DNA of 64,000 nt from positions 68,547,691-68,611,690 of the forward strand of contig CM055095.1 in assembly GCA_029204225.1 (NCBI GenBank), read 5' to 3'. Numbering within the stretch: position 1 is the first letter of the stretch; the number at the start of each line of letters is the position of its first letter. The stretch comes from Diphasiastrum complanatum. Taxonomy: Eukaryota > Streptophyta > Lycopodiopsida > Lycopodiales > Lycopodiaceae. Position numbers and translations under genes: made by a program. This document shows positions 11,490-22,934 of this stretch, in pieces. Below the pieces are notes generated by a model. That model worked only from the letters and a program-made list of their open reading frames with translations, was not told the origin of the DNA and did no database searches.

Positions 11490-12423
11490 ACTGGATTTAG
11501 GCAATGGAGGACGAAATGTCATCCATTTATAAGAACAATGTATGGACACTTGCACCTATACTGATGGTAGAAAACTAGTCAAATGCAAGTGGATCTACAA
11601 GATCAAATGGAGAAAGCATCAGATACAAAGCAAGGTTAATTGCTAAAGGATTTTCAGAGAAGTATGGGATCGACTACACTGATACTTTCTCACCGGTAGT
11701 CAAACATACACCAATTTGCTTGTTATTCGCGTATGCAGTGGCTCGTGATCTAAAAATCCATATTGTGGATGAGAAGACTGCTTTCCTACACGTAGAACTG
11801 GAGGAAGACTTATTCATGGACCAACCACTTGGTTTTGTAAACCAAGAATATCCAGAATATGGATGTCACATGAATAAAAGCATCTATGGTCTAAAACAAA
11901 CAACAAGACAATGGTATAGAAAGAAGGATGAAGCACTACGTTCCTTAGGCTTCAAACCTGTATTTGCTAAATCAAATGTCTATATCAAGCATGTCCAAAA
12001 TGAAATAATCATTCTAGTTGTCTATGTTGATGACACACTTATCTTCTCAAGAAGAGATAAGTTAATTTCAGATGTCAAAAGAGACATTTCTGAAATATTT
12101 GAGATCGCTGATCTAGGAGAAACTAAAATCTATCTAGGCTTGCAGATCGTGAGAGACTTTGAGGTGGTAAGTTGTATCTTCACCAACAAAAGTACACTCA
12201 AAAGATCATTAAAGACTTCAACATGCTTGAATGCAAAGGTGTGCAGACTCTCATGATACCTGAAACAATACTGAGTAAGGCAGATTGTCCGCAGACTCTC
12301 GAGGAAGAGGAACGAATGGCCAAAACACCCTATTGCAGGCTGATTGGGTCATTGTTATATCTAGCAGACAACACCATACCTGATATAGCGTTTGCAGTAT
12401 ACAGACTGAGCCAATATAATTAG
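11490..12423 (+). pseudogene. copia-C reverse transcriptase
   Basis: The RT is spread over at least three frames. KCKWIYKIKW and IAKGFSEKYGIDYTDTFSPV lie at about 11580-11700. The main frame (11720-12256) has DEKTAFLHVELEEDLFMDQP, MNKSIYGLKQTTRQW and the catalytic box VVYVDDTLIF near 12020. YTQKIIKDFNMLECKGV and PYCRLIGSLLYLADNTIPDI follow in a shifted frame (12172-12423). Both catalytic Asp of YVDD remain, but the frameshifts prevent a complete enzyme. Confidence 0.85.
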
Positions 12424-12429
12424 ATTCCA

Positions 12430-13077
12430 TGATCATTGCATTGGAAGTTGACAAAGAGAGTACTACAATATCTCTAGGAAACGAAAGACTATGGACTGTG
12501 TTATTCGAAGGAAGCTGGATTTCACATCGAACCTTACAGTGATGCAAGCTGGGCATCCATGAAGGATGATAGCAAAAATATTTTAAGAAGTTGTACTTTA
12601 GTATATGGCACAGCCATACTCTGGATAAGTAAGAAGCAAACAACAGTAGATCAATCTTCCTGTGAAGCGGAATATGTAGCAGCAGCCAAGATGGCAAACA
12701 AGCTGATCTCGATTAAACAAATGTTGGAAGGATTTGATGAATCTATTTATGAACCTTATGTCTTGTTAATAGATAATACTTCAGCAATCTATCTTATGAA
12801 AGATCTTGTATTTCACTCGAAAACAAAGCACATAGCTATCAAATATCATGTGATTCGGTACTTAGTCGAGAAGAAGATACTAAAGACACTCTTCATACCT
12901 ATTGAGGAAATGACAGCTGATATCTTTACAAAGCCACTCAGTAAGGCTTTGTTCGAAAAGCAGCGAAGAAGATTGGGGTTAATCCAATTGCCCACTTTGA
13001 GAGAGAGTTGTAGAACAACTGATCAAACAGATCTTGATTCTACTAACAAAGCGTGCAGTTTACTTGACAAAGAATAA
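12430..13077 (+). pseudogene. copia-C RNase H
   Basis: The copia RNase H domain includes YSDASWASMKDD (about 12537-12570), TVDQSSCEAEYVAAAKMA and KTKHIAIKYHVIR, ending with PLSKALFEKQRRRLG. The final frame (12559-13077) runs through the purine tract and about 70 bases into the 3' LTR before a stop, so the last roughly 23 residues are LTR-derived. Confidence 0.8.
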
Positions 13078-13934
13078 GAAACGAACACGAACTTGAAACA
13101 TTTTTATTCATGATCAATCTCGAAGGATTCACTTGTCTTGCAGTCAACTCGAAAGATTTGCAAAATAGTTACTTGTAGGAGCTCGTGGCTTTCTTGTTGA
13201 AGCTCAAAAGATTCGTGAATAGAATCTTGTCGCGAAATATTTTGTTTCTTGTTCAAACCTCAGATGTCGCGAAATTGTCGTGAACAATTCGCGAAATCTT
13301 CTGGACTGTTCTTCAAGCTCACCTGTCGCAAAACTGTCGTGAACACTTTGCAAAATATTCTAGATTTGTTTTTCAAGCTCAAGAATTGTCATTTGTCGCG
13401 AACAATTCGTGAAAGACGAAAATGTCGCGAAAAGACAAGTGTCGCAAACAATTTGCGAAACACGAAGCTGAAATGAAGAGACTGAGACTATCGCGAATAA
13501 TTTACGAACAGAAATTATTCGACCCTGGAAACAGAGCATCTATTTGAATATCAACCATCGTAAATGGTTAGATATCTATTGTTACAACATTAAAAGGCCA
13601 AAAGACCTGTCTTGTAGCAATATAAATACATGTGCACTACTCGTTGTAACATACTCACTCAATCAGAGACACAACAACGAGATAAGACAACAAGTAATGA
13701 ATCAGATTCAGAGTTATAAAAATTCATTTTTGATCAATAGTTTCTTATTGTCAAAATTGTCTTAAGTTGTCTCTTACTTCCGCATATTATTTTTGCATGC
13801 ATATTCAATCAAGACAAATACTGTGCTATTAGTACATAGATCAGATACAGTCCCGATTGAAGACATTGATATTAGTTTGATTTATTCAAGTTTTCATCGT
13901 GTTTTCTGTGGAAGAATAAATACTAGTTCTTACA
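13009..13934 (+). repeat. copia-C 3' LTR
   Basis: It begins TGTAGAACAACTG after the purine tract TTTGAGAGAGAG and ends TTCTTACA before the AAACC duplication. It matches the 5' LTR along its length and carries the same TCGCGAA motif cluster (13220-13510). Confidence 0.88.
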
Positions 13935-14490
13935 AAACCATAGTTCTTCTGGAAAATTCATCAATAGAAGCTATGAAATACTTTGCATCCTTCAGTGAAG
14001 GATTTTGCATTGGGCCACATATATCTGTATGTACAACATCTAGTAATCCTCTAGGAATATGTTGATGGCTTGACCTAGATGGTTTCTTGCTTTGTTTACT
14101 GACCAGACAGTCTTGACAGACAGGTAATTCGACTTCCTTGTTAGGATAGTCGAGATCAAGAACAATGGATTGCTTAGACATTTGTTGTACAGAAGCATGA
14201 TTCAAATGACCAAGTCTATAATGCCAAAGTAAACTTTTATTTGTCTGAATAGAAGTATTAAGTGCTTGACTAGAGACAGAAAAGCAATGACTTAATATGT
14301 ACAAGTATCCATGCCTCTTTCTGAGTGCTAGGATCTTGCCTGTCCTATCGACTACTTTACACTCACCAGATTCAAATTCTACTTTATGTCCTAAATATGT
14401 AATCCTGCTAATAGAGCAGATTTGTTGACAGATTTGGCTGTAGGGTCGAAGTTCTCTCGTGGTAGTAGCCCTCCCGCTTGTGAACAAGGG
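13935..14490 (-). pseudogene. copia-B pol, upstream part split off by copia-C
   Basis: A 185-codon frame covers the GAG-pre-integrase domain (LLWHYRLGHLNHAS, then CQDC of the zinc-binding motif) and the start of the integrase core (VVHTDICGPM, with the first catalytic Asp). The integrase sequence runs up to 13940 and picks up at 7943 on the other side of copia-C. Both edges carry AAACC, so this and 5518-7943 were one element. Gag and the 5' LTR are missing; another LTR begins near 14495. Confidence 0.85.
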
Positions 14491-14494
14491 TACC

Positions 14495-15190
14495 TAACTA
14501 TGTAAAGATGCTACTTTTAGATAGATCTCTACTTTTTTTCTATCTCTATCACCACTAACACTACTCACCCCTAACTCTACTCCACTACACTAACATTCAT
14601 CATGATTGAGGGTGAATGATAAGAAAAGGAGAAGAGGAGAAGAGGAAGAGAGGGGAAGAGGGTAAGAGAGAGTGAGAGAGATGAGATGAAGATTAGCTCA
14701 AATGCTCAATTTCATTGCTTATGGAGAAACCTTAACTAGCATAAACAAAAAGCATGGAAAATGGAAATAACAAGTAAACCACAACAATAGCATAAGCAAG
14801 AGTGATTAGCAAATGAGGATGCTTGAGCTCCCAAAATGATAGAGTCTCCTCCTCTCTATTAAGCATGAAAATAGAGTACAAATGGTGTCTTTTTATAAAT
14901 GGGAAAGGCCCTTGTCCCAAAATCCTATTGGCTAATATTCACATTGATCCTATCCATTCATGTTGGACCCAACTTGATCAAAGGGTCCACAAAAAGTACA
15001 TTAAAAATCACAAGATTCATGTGAGTCCAAAATTGGACCCAACTCTAAAAAAGTAAACTCTAAGTTCTAACTTAACTTTGGGCCTCAAGTTTTATTTTAA
15101 TTACAAAGGGCCCAAGTCTATTGTTTCTATTTACATTTGACTTGCGTGCTCATTGGGCCATGGGCTTATACGCACAGGAAGCCAACAACA
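14495..15190 (-). repeat. LTR of an unidentified gypsy-like element (Z1)
   Basis: On the minus strand this AT-rich, gene-less block begins TGTTGTTGGCTTCCTGTGCG, then TATAAGCCC and CAATGAGCAC. A similar start recurs at 60525 going left, preceded in both places by AATAAAAG or AATAAG. It joins copia-B pol at its left edge near 14495. A purine-rich stretch (14615-14690) lies inside. The exact left end is uncertain. Confidence 0.5.
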
Positions 15191-15949
15191 CTTTTATTAA
15201 CTAACCGATGATCCATCGTTGGTCGATCCAGGCTTGAAAATGGCTCATCCAGGGATTGCCAAGAAGGGCGGCTCAGTAATATATGCGAGCGACTGGCAGC
15301 TGATCTTCCACTCGATCTGAGGCAAGGATTGTATTCGGGTCAAAGAATATTAGTGGGAGAAAATTGTCCCACTTTGTCTCTACACCCGTGAGATATGCCA
15401 AGTCCCGGACGTAAGTTGTGTCATGTGGACTGTTGGGTCTGGACAATTGAAATATTCATTAGAAAATTTGTTGAAAGTCCTTTGGGCATCTACAATCGTT
15501 GTCCATCCGTGCTCTGAGTTGATTTTTGACCAATTGTAGTTGTTTAGCGTGATTTTGTCCAATGGGATGCTGCATTCTGCCCATTTGGTGCGTCGTAAGC
15601 ATGGCAAGAAATGGGCGTTTATTTGGAGTTTCTGAGGACTCGTCACATATGCCCTGATGGCCGCATGGTCACACTCGAATAGGTGCTAGTGCCACTCTGC
15701 TTGTGGTTGGAGGGCGGGGAGTGCTTTTAGCTCTTGTCCCTTGTTGGTTTGCGCCGAAAGCTTGGCTGACAGATATAAAGCGCAAGCCTTGTGATGAAGA
15801 GGCTTGACCTTCTCCTTGACTTTGGCTAGGGCTCGTGTCATGGCCTTGGCCCTGTGTGTCTACTCTAGTATCGGGAGGCCCTTGGTCTTGTCCGCCTGTA
15901 GCATGGATCGTTTAAGAATGTGGGTGGTGCAAGCGACAACGGTGCCAAA
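15191..15949 (-). pseudogene. leader and possible gag piece of gypsy-A copy C
   Basis: The primer site (about 15935-15947, GCGACAACGGTGCCA on the plus strand) marks this as sequence downstream of the LTR at 15950 on the minus strand. A minus-strand frame with one stop runs from about 15840 to 15380. It includes ALAKVKEKVKPLHHKACALY and WSKINSEHGWTTIVDAQRTF, and looks like a protein but matches no domain I recognise. Unlike the other copies it has no CTCGGTCGAGAT array. Confidence 0.4.
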
Positions 15950-16995
15950 TGTTTACTGATTCCTTGCTCTAGATAATCAGTTGGCTAACTTCTTTACTTC
16001 TGTCTTCTTGTTATAGATGTTTCCTGCCTGTTACCAGGCTCGTTTGGGCAATTTCTTGAAGTTAACATTCTTGTTTCATTTCCCAATCAGGCATAGAGGA
16101 CTGATAATCGTTGTAGTATGTGTCCTGCCTGTCAGATGACAACTCAGGTGCATCTCTCTTGCACTGAAATCACATGCTTACAAACCAAACACTCTAGCAA
16201 TCTAAAACTAAGCTACGATACACTCCATAAAACAAGAAACAAGAAACTAAAGATTAAACAACATTTTGAATGTCCAAGGATCAAGAAACACTCATTTCTT
16301 GATTCTTAGAGAGCCCAAGAACATCAAGAACTGGATTGTAAGAGGATATGCAAGATTTACACCACAAATCCAGCCTATTTAGTTTACCTGAATGCTGATT
16401 TCTACATTAATCCACAAGAAAACAAGAAATCTAATCCACCACTAAGATCCACAACTACACACAAGGGATGGAAGGACATGATCATAAGAGAATCACTCAA
16501 GAAAATAATCATGATCAAGGAGCTCAACGGATGCACCAAACTCGTAGAGGCTCTTCTCATTTGGACATGGCATAGATGCATTACACAAAAAGATTCCTTC
16601 TACAAAGAGGGAGTCTCTTAAATAAGCAAGAGAGCTCCTTAGGTGGCATCCTAGTAGCATTTCCACATTTCACAAATTACAAGTGGAATAATGCTCTCCA
16701 CTAGAGGTCACCATCAAAAGGTCACCCACTCCACTTTCTTTAAGAGAGGTCTACTTGCATTTATTACATTAGCCTAAAAATACTAGTTCCTACATGGTCA
16801 TTCCATCTTTCGGGATTCACCATGAGGCTTACACAGTTCTTGCTTGTCATTCTTAACTAATACTTCTCGACTCTCATACTCGGCTCTCAATCTTCATTCG
16901 TCTCATCTTCTCTGAGACCTCCTCGGTCTAAGGTGAGAGGTGCTCTTGAGTAGCTCTGGTTGAGTATCTTGGGGATTCATTAGAATCAGCCAACA
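15950..16995 (-). repeat. gypsy-A LTR, complete copy C
   Basis: This 1046-bp LTR runs from TGTTTACTGATTC to GAATCAGCCAACA, whose ends are near-perfect inverted repeats. It is the best-preserved family member and the reference for the copies at 2307, 3729 and 58918. It is inserted in copia-D RNase H: coding sequence for SISGFYFYMAGV abuts it at 16996. Confidence 0.85.
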
Positions 16996-17880
16996 CCCCT
17001 GCCATATAGAAATAGAACCCGGAGATAGATTTTCTGGTGGAAACTGTTCCTCCCCAATCTGAGTCGGAGTAGCCTCGCATGACGAGTGGGTCGATAACAT
17101 TTTCATCATAACACGATCTAAACTTTCCTAAATATATCTCATCACTCTCTTTAATGCTTTTCAATGAGAGATTATAGGATTAGACATGAATTGACTTAGT
17201 GTGCTAATAGCGTATGCTAAATTTGGTCTAGTACATAGCATTTCATACCAAAGATCTGATTAGTGAATGATAAGGGTACTTCTCTAAGTTGAGTACTTCA
17301 CTATCGGTCTCAACACAAGAAGTTTTAGTCAATACAATACTTGGATCCATTGATGTATCAATTGGTTTGCAATCAGACATATGAAATTTTTCTAAAATGT
17401 CTTTTAAATATGTCTGCTGGCTAAGATAGATCTTCTTCTGAAGTCTATTTCTAGTAATGTGAATTCCTAGCAAAGAATGGACAGCGCTAGGATCAGTCAT
17501 GTCAAATTCTTTTGACAGATCACTCTTAGTAGTGTGTAGTAGAAAATTGTTGTTAGACAAAATAAATGCATCATCTACGCATCGAACCATGCTCTTGCAG
17601 GTTGTTTCAGACCATAGATTGCTTTGTGTAGCTTGCACACTTTGTGATCTTGGCCTTTGACTTTGAATCCTTCTGGTTGGAAGGTATACAACTCCTCTTC
17701 GACATTGTCGTTGAGAAACGCTGTCTTGACATCCATCTGGTGCATTTTGAGGTCTTCCGCGGCTGCTAATGCAATCAAAAGCCTGATTGACTACATTCTG
17801 ACAACATGACTAAAAATCTCTTGATAATCCACTCCTTGGACTTGAGTGAAGATCACATTGGAATGGAAATATGAGCACCA
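16996..17880 (-). pseudogene. copia-D RT and RNase H remnant
   Basis: Minus-strand copia sequence. The RT palm is at 17575-17778, with MHQMDVKTAFLNDNVEEELY and KLHKAIYGLKQPARAW. The catalytic region CVDDAFILSN is near 17570, and the thumb reads HSLLGIHITRNRL. RNase H includes MRGYSDSDWGG and RKSISGFYFY up to the LTR edge. The normal roughly 40-60 residues between ARAWF and the VDD box are missing, so an internal deletion has removed part of the palm; the first residue of the YVDD box is Cys. Confidence 0.8.
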
Positions 17881-18039
17881 ACTACCTATTGAAATGAAAA
17901 AATAAGCGACATTTCCAAGTTTGAATCAAGCATACAAGCATGGATATTGGATTGATCGTACAGAGTATAGAATATAATCAAAGATGAGTATTTTGTTTTG
18001 CTTCATAGAATCTGGTCATAGTACTTTGATGCAACTGAT

Positions 18040-18560
18040 TACTCTATTTTTTTTTTATGATGACATTGTATCATCTACATATGGATATCCCTATTGATTT
18101 GGCACCTTTGCAGAGAAAAGGAGGCAAAGGAATTCAAATATCTGCTGAGGATCATTATCCAAAGAGTTTTGTGGATTCAGTGACAAACCACAAACATTCG
18201 AGGACAGACAAGGACGAATGGATCCAAGCCATGAATGAAGAAATTGAATCCATGAAGAAGAATGAGGTATAAACACTGCAACCGGTGCCAGATAAATGAA
18301 AACTGGTGCAATGCAAATGGGTTTACAAGATCAAATATGGACTGAATGGAGATGTTCCGAGATACAGGGCCAGATTTGTAGCGAAGGGATTATCTCAAAA
18401 GTACGGCATCGACTACACCAAGACCTTCTCTCCAGTGGTGAAACATGCATCCTTACGCCTACTACTTGTATATGTAGCTGCATACAACCTCAGAATTCAC
18501 ATCCTTGATGAGAAGACAACATTCCTACATGGCGAGCTAGACAAAAAAGTCTACATGGAA
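18040..18560 (+). pseudogene. copia-E RT N-terminal fragment
   Basis: Plus-strand copia sequence, opposite to copia-D. DEWIQAMNEEIESMKKNEV is followed after a stop by VQCKWVYKIKYGLNGDVPR, then RARFVAKGLSQKYGIDYTKT and ILDEKTTFLHGELDKKVYME. It ends abruptly near 18560, before the catalytic box. It is the fingers part of the RT only. Confidence 0.8.
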
Positions 18561-18599
18561 GATGTGAACTCCAAAGCCACCATTAAGTCCCTCACATGA

Positions 18600-20975
18600 C
18601 TGTGCATGCCAATATCCCTCCAAGTAAACCTGTGAGATCTTCCATGGCCCGAACCAAATGATTTGCACCCTGTCATCACTGGAATCTGCATCCCTGATGC
18701 AATACTGATATGGCAAATTGACTTGACTTATCCAAACTGGCAGTTGAAGTGTTTCTCTCGATGACAAACCTGATATACTACTCCACAGCTAAAATTACTT
18801 GATCAAAATTGACTTACCGACTACAAAACCACAAAATCATCACACTCACTACTCTCCAAGAGCATCCAAAGTGTGATTAGTGACTCATTTTTCATCCTCT
18901 GCGTGTCCCACACATAGCTCGTCCAATGCAAGTCTGCTATCTTGCCCAATGGCTTTCAACTGGCACCACCTTGCACTTCCATCACCTTGTGACCACCAAT
19001 ATGTGTGTACCTCCAAGCTAGCCCATATTCCCCTCTGAACGAGAAATTTCCAAGCTGCAGATACGTGTGTCAATGCAGCTATCACCTGACTCGACAATGC
19101 CACTGCCGATCATGCATGTGAGAGCGTTCCCCCGAAATGCCACTTGACGTTGGTTGGTTCTAACTCCAAAAGTTGAACCTAATCACAAGAATTTTTCACC
19201 TGTAATCGGATACCATGCCTATCTCTCACCTGTGATTGCTTGCCCTCTCAAAATTGTCGCCAATGATGAGTAGTCACGTCGCCAAACTGCACTTCCGTCG
19301 CCAATACTAGCTTTCTCCACACAATTCCGCTACCATTCGCCCCCAAACTACATTTACCACCTCCAAATGCCTTGTTACCCTGTTAGAAGTAAGTAATAAT
19401 GATTCCAAAGTGATAATGCCTACTGCCCTGTAGCAGGTTTCACCAACCAAAAATTGTCCCAAATTTGGCCTTACGGTACCCAAATGGCGAATGTAGCCCA
19501 TTACTAGGTCACCCGCACTCCGCTCGATAGAATGGTGATGAAAACACTTCAAAACACATTTCTCTCTACTCTATGACATCACTCTGTCCGCTGGCTCCAA
19601 AAAGCTAGTTTCAAGGGTCATTTTAGCCCAAGGATGGCCAAAAAATGTGCCCTCTAGCCAAAGTTATCCCTTTCCAAAGGGTGACTTGCAAATTTGAACT
19701 ATTTATTCATGATGAAGCAACTTCACCTTTCGGTTGTGAAGGGACCCAACTCAACTTTCAGTATGAAAATTTTTAATGAGGTGGAAGTGCTTTATGCACT
19801 TCAGACCCCTTCAATTGAAGTTTTTGGTGGTTTTGAGGCAATCCAATGGTGCATTCACATCCAACGGTCCATATGACATGTGGCCTCCACCGTTGATCAG
19901 CAGATTCCCTGATCGCATGGCCACAATGAAACTTGAGTACCAAACGAAGCTCTAGGAGACACCACTCCCTTTCATACACTACAAGACCAGCGTAGCTGGC
20001 TGCGCGCACTGGCCCGCAAGCCTTCAAGGCTATCTCTCCTCCATTTTCCTTCAGGCCTTCTTCCAAGCTTTTCAGCTATGGTAGATGTTGGGGCATTTTT
20101 CACACTTACTCCTCCTCTGGCCCCCGGCCATCCACGACCCTTTGCTAGATCCATATTTGTTCTCGGACGCCCATCTGCAGCCGTTGACAGCATCCAAAAC
20201 AGTTCACATCAGAGGAAAAACGAAGGATTTTCAACTGTAAACCCTAGCCACCATTTTGGCTCTCTGAGAGAATTTGATCCAGTGCCATAATCTGTCAACA
20301 GCTGCCCACGGCCATCTGCAGGATGCCTCTCCCACCAGTGTGTCCCTCTTCACAAATTTACACTATTGCAAAAAGGCTTTACATAGAGAACGATCTAAGC
20401 TTTTTGCTCTGTAAACCCTAGCAGCTTGAACTTTTTGCTCTGTAAACCCTAGCAGCTTGAAGAAGAGGATATCTTGGGCATTTTTCCACATTTTCCAGTG
20501 GTTCTTCTTGCAGCTCATCATCTGATTGAGGTCTCCCTTCCTCTAGTGATTTGATCCAATTTACAGTTCTTCAATTGATGCGGTATTGACTGCAAACAAG
20601 CCGATTTTCCAAAAAATCCGTCAACACCCTACAAAACTAGCCGTTTTGAACCAAATTTGATCCTGTAAATTGCCATGGCTCTCCATCACTACTCTTTGCA
20701 AATCCCTTGCAAGCCCCGTTGCGCCAAATGGCTGTCCACATAGTGAATTATGAAGCCACCATCGATGATTTCTCCGAAACCACTGAAACTACAAGTTTCT
20801 TTGTGAATTCTCCTTGGAATCCACCTACGACGATCGTTCTGATCTTCCCCGAAGCTCCGATTGAAAGAAATTTGTTGTCTCATGCCATCTGGACTGCCGA
20901 TACCCCGTATGGAGTCCTCTCTCCTGAGACACTCCGAGTGCTATTTTTTCTGGTGCATACCTGCATCACCCTGAC
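18600..20975. other. gene-free stretch, interior of an LTR element
   Basis: I recognise no protein domain on either strand. The right edge is a minus-strand primer site and LTR (20976-21445), so at least part of this block is the non-coding interior of an element. Short minus-strand frames (for example 18537-18767 and 18885-19103) match nothing I know. A 31-bp unit (CTCTGTAAACCCTAGCAGCT plus 11 bases) is duplicated in tandem at 20398-20460. Confidence 0.45.
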
Positions 20976-20987
20976 GCTCTGATACCA
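20976..20987 (-). other. primer binding site, tRNA-iMet type
   Basis: The plus-strand GCTCTGATACCA is the complement of TGGTATCAGAGC. It lies three bases from the LTR edge at 20991 and orients the element as minus. Confidence 0.8.
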
Positions 20988-20990
20988 AGT

Positions 20991-21445
20991 TGAAATTCCC
21001 ATAGAATCTATTGCAATATGCAGATCACATCGCACAATCACCATAGCCACTCCTCACAAGCTCTCAAATATGGCACAACAAAAGTTAATATATTACAAAA
21101 AAACATTGTACATATAGAGTATTCACAAACTGCATGAAAAGGCAGGTGTCCTAAAATTGGCCTACCACCTGTCAAACTAAGGTCGGGCCCAATATGGCCA
21201 AATTCGACCGACAAACTTGGGACATGCCCCCAATCATAGCAAGTACTGTAAATAACTCTGTACAGGCTAATTTTCCTACCAGTATGGCTACTCGGCTAAC
21301 CCAAGTAGCCGGCTACGGGATCAGTGCCCGATCGATATAATGATAGTGGGTCACGTCCCGAACACAACCATATACAGTAAACCAAATAAACTGTACAGTA
21401 ATTACATTATCACATTTAGAGCTTATACTAATGAATCAGATCACA
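20991..21445 (-). repeat. 5' LTR of a minus-strand element in copia-F
   Basis: It starts TGAAATTCCC on the plus strand, next to the primer site, and probably ends GAATCAGATCACA where copia-F coding sequence (SDASWS) begins. The right end is estimated from that coding boundary; no second LTR was found to confirm it. Confidence 0.5.
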
Positions 21446-22548
21446 ACCTGATTTCTAACTCCAACTTGCATCACTGTAGTGGTGCAGCTCGAATTTTTTT
21501 CTTTCGTTTTCTACTATGTAGGTTAATCCCATATTTTGGGTACCCTTCAGATATTGTAGGATTCGTTTTGTCATTTGCCAATGTGTCATGCCAGGATTGG
21601 AAGAGAATTGGCTTAAGCATAAACAAAGAAAGCTAGATCGGGTCTGGTACACATTGTAAGGTACATCAGACTACCGATTAGGTTTTGGTAGGGTAGACCT
21701 TCCATCTTGTGTTTTTCTTTCTCTGTTGTTGGGCAATCTTGCTTTGTCAGCTTGGCTCCAGCTATCACTAGTGTGGCCTTTTCTTTGCAGTCCATCATGT
21801 GATATTGCTTCAGCACTTTTTTGGCATATTCAGATTGACTCAAGTGTATTTCATCTTTTATTCGATCTCTTCTGATCTCCAGCCCGATGCATTTTGTTGC
21901 TTCTCCTAGATCTGTGATTTCATAATTTTCAAAAATATGACTCTTCGTGTCCTTGATTAGCATCAAAGAGTTACCTATCATAAGGGAATCATCCACGAAA
22001 ATAGTCAGTATCACAAAATCTTTTCCTACTCTTTTTATGTAAACATTACAGTCTGGTTGTGGAGAATTGAAGTCTAGAAACTTCAAAAGACCGTCGAGCT
22101 TCTTGTACCAAGCTTGTGATGACTGCTTTAGACCATAAATGCATCTATGCAACCGACAGACATATTGTCGATTGTCGGGGTCTTCAAATCCTTCAAGCTG
22201 CTTCATGAAGATTTCTTCCTCTAGATCTCCGTGGAGAAAGACTGCCTTCACATCAATTTGGTGAATTTCCATATTGTGTTGTGTAGCGTATGCAAGGAGC
22301 AGTCATATGCTTGTCATCTTGACCATCGACGAATATGTGTCGAAATAATAAACACCATAGATTTGTGTGTAGCCCTTCGTGACAAGCCTGTCAACAGTGC
22401 CATCTGATTTCATTTTCTTTTTGTACACCCACTTGCAGTCGATGATCTTTCTATTTTCTGGTAGTGGTTCTAGTGTCCATGCTTCGTTTCGCCTCATCGT
22501 TTCGCAGCGCGAAAGATTTTCTTTTGTTTTCTTTTCGTTTCGTGTCAT
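21446..22548 (-). pseudogene. copia-F RT remnant with one long intact frame
   Basis: A 219-codon minus frame (21613-22272) covers most of a copia RT: MEIHQIDVKAVFLHGDLEEE, LHRCIYGLKQSSQAWYKKLD and the catalytic box IFVDDSLMIG, then DLGEATKCIGLEI and NLIGSLMYLTMCTRPDLAF. Preceding fingers sequence is at 22303-22548 (CKWVYKKKMKSDGTVDRLV), where the stretch between DR and LV is shortened. RNase H begins (HHYSDASWS) and stops at the LTR edge. The box is FVDD, with both Asp kept. Confidence 0.85.
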
Positions 22549-22714
22549 GTCTTGTCTTTTGGTCCTGGCAGCATGTTTGACTTTTGCGAATCATTTGACC
22601 TTTGAGTTTCGTTTCGCTTCGTGTCTTAGGGTTTTTGAGGTACGTTGACTTTCGTGAATTGTTTGCCATTCGACCTTCGCTTCGCATCGCGACAAAGTTG
22701 CATGAGTTCACAAT

Positions 22715-22934
22715 TTCTGACAGGTTTCATTCAAGGAGTAAGCACATTGAAATTAAGTATCACTATGTCAGAAGCAAAGTTCTCGATAAAGAGGTAAACT
22801 TGCAGTACTGTTGATAACGGAAGACATGACAACAAATTTTCTTACTAAGGCATTAAGGTTGGATGCACACAAGAGATTCTGTGCAAAAATAAGTTTAAAG
22901 GTCAAGGCATTCATGGATTCGGATTAAGGAGATG
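22715..22934 (+). pseudogene. copia-G RNase H 3' end
   Basis: Plus-strand copia end: RFHSRSKHIEIKYHYVRSKV and then, after a stop, MTTNFLTKALRLDAHKRFCA. This is the standard C-terminus of the polyprotein. It is closely similar to the corresponding end of copia-B, so they probably belong to one lineage. The LTR begins immediately after. Confidence 0.75.

Larger units (their letters stand above)
7944..13934 (+). mobile_element. copia-C, full-length Ty1/copia element
   Basis: This 5991-bp element has two LTRs (7944-8844 and 13009-13934), an initiator-tRNA-Met primer site (8848-8859), gag, protease, integrase, RT, RNase H and a purine tract before the 3' LTR. The 5-bp target duplication AAACC lies at 7939-7943 and 13935-13939. 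It is inserted in the integrase of copia-B in the opposite orientation. By eye the LTRs differ at well over one base in ten, so the insertion is old, and the coding region has many stops and shifts. It cannot be autonomous now. Confidence 0.93.

Noticed and set aside
18600-18630. ACCTG followed by TG at about 18617-18626 as the left end of the element with LTR 20991-21445
   Set aside because: ACCTG does occur at both places, but the sequence after it does not resemble the LTR, so the match is probably chance.
20707-20982. 91-codon plus ORF next to the primer site
   Set aside because: It runs antisense through the leader of a minus-strand element and has no domain.
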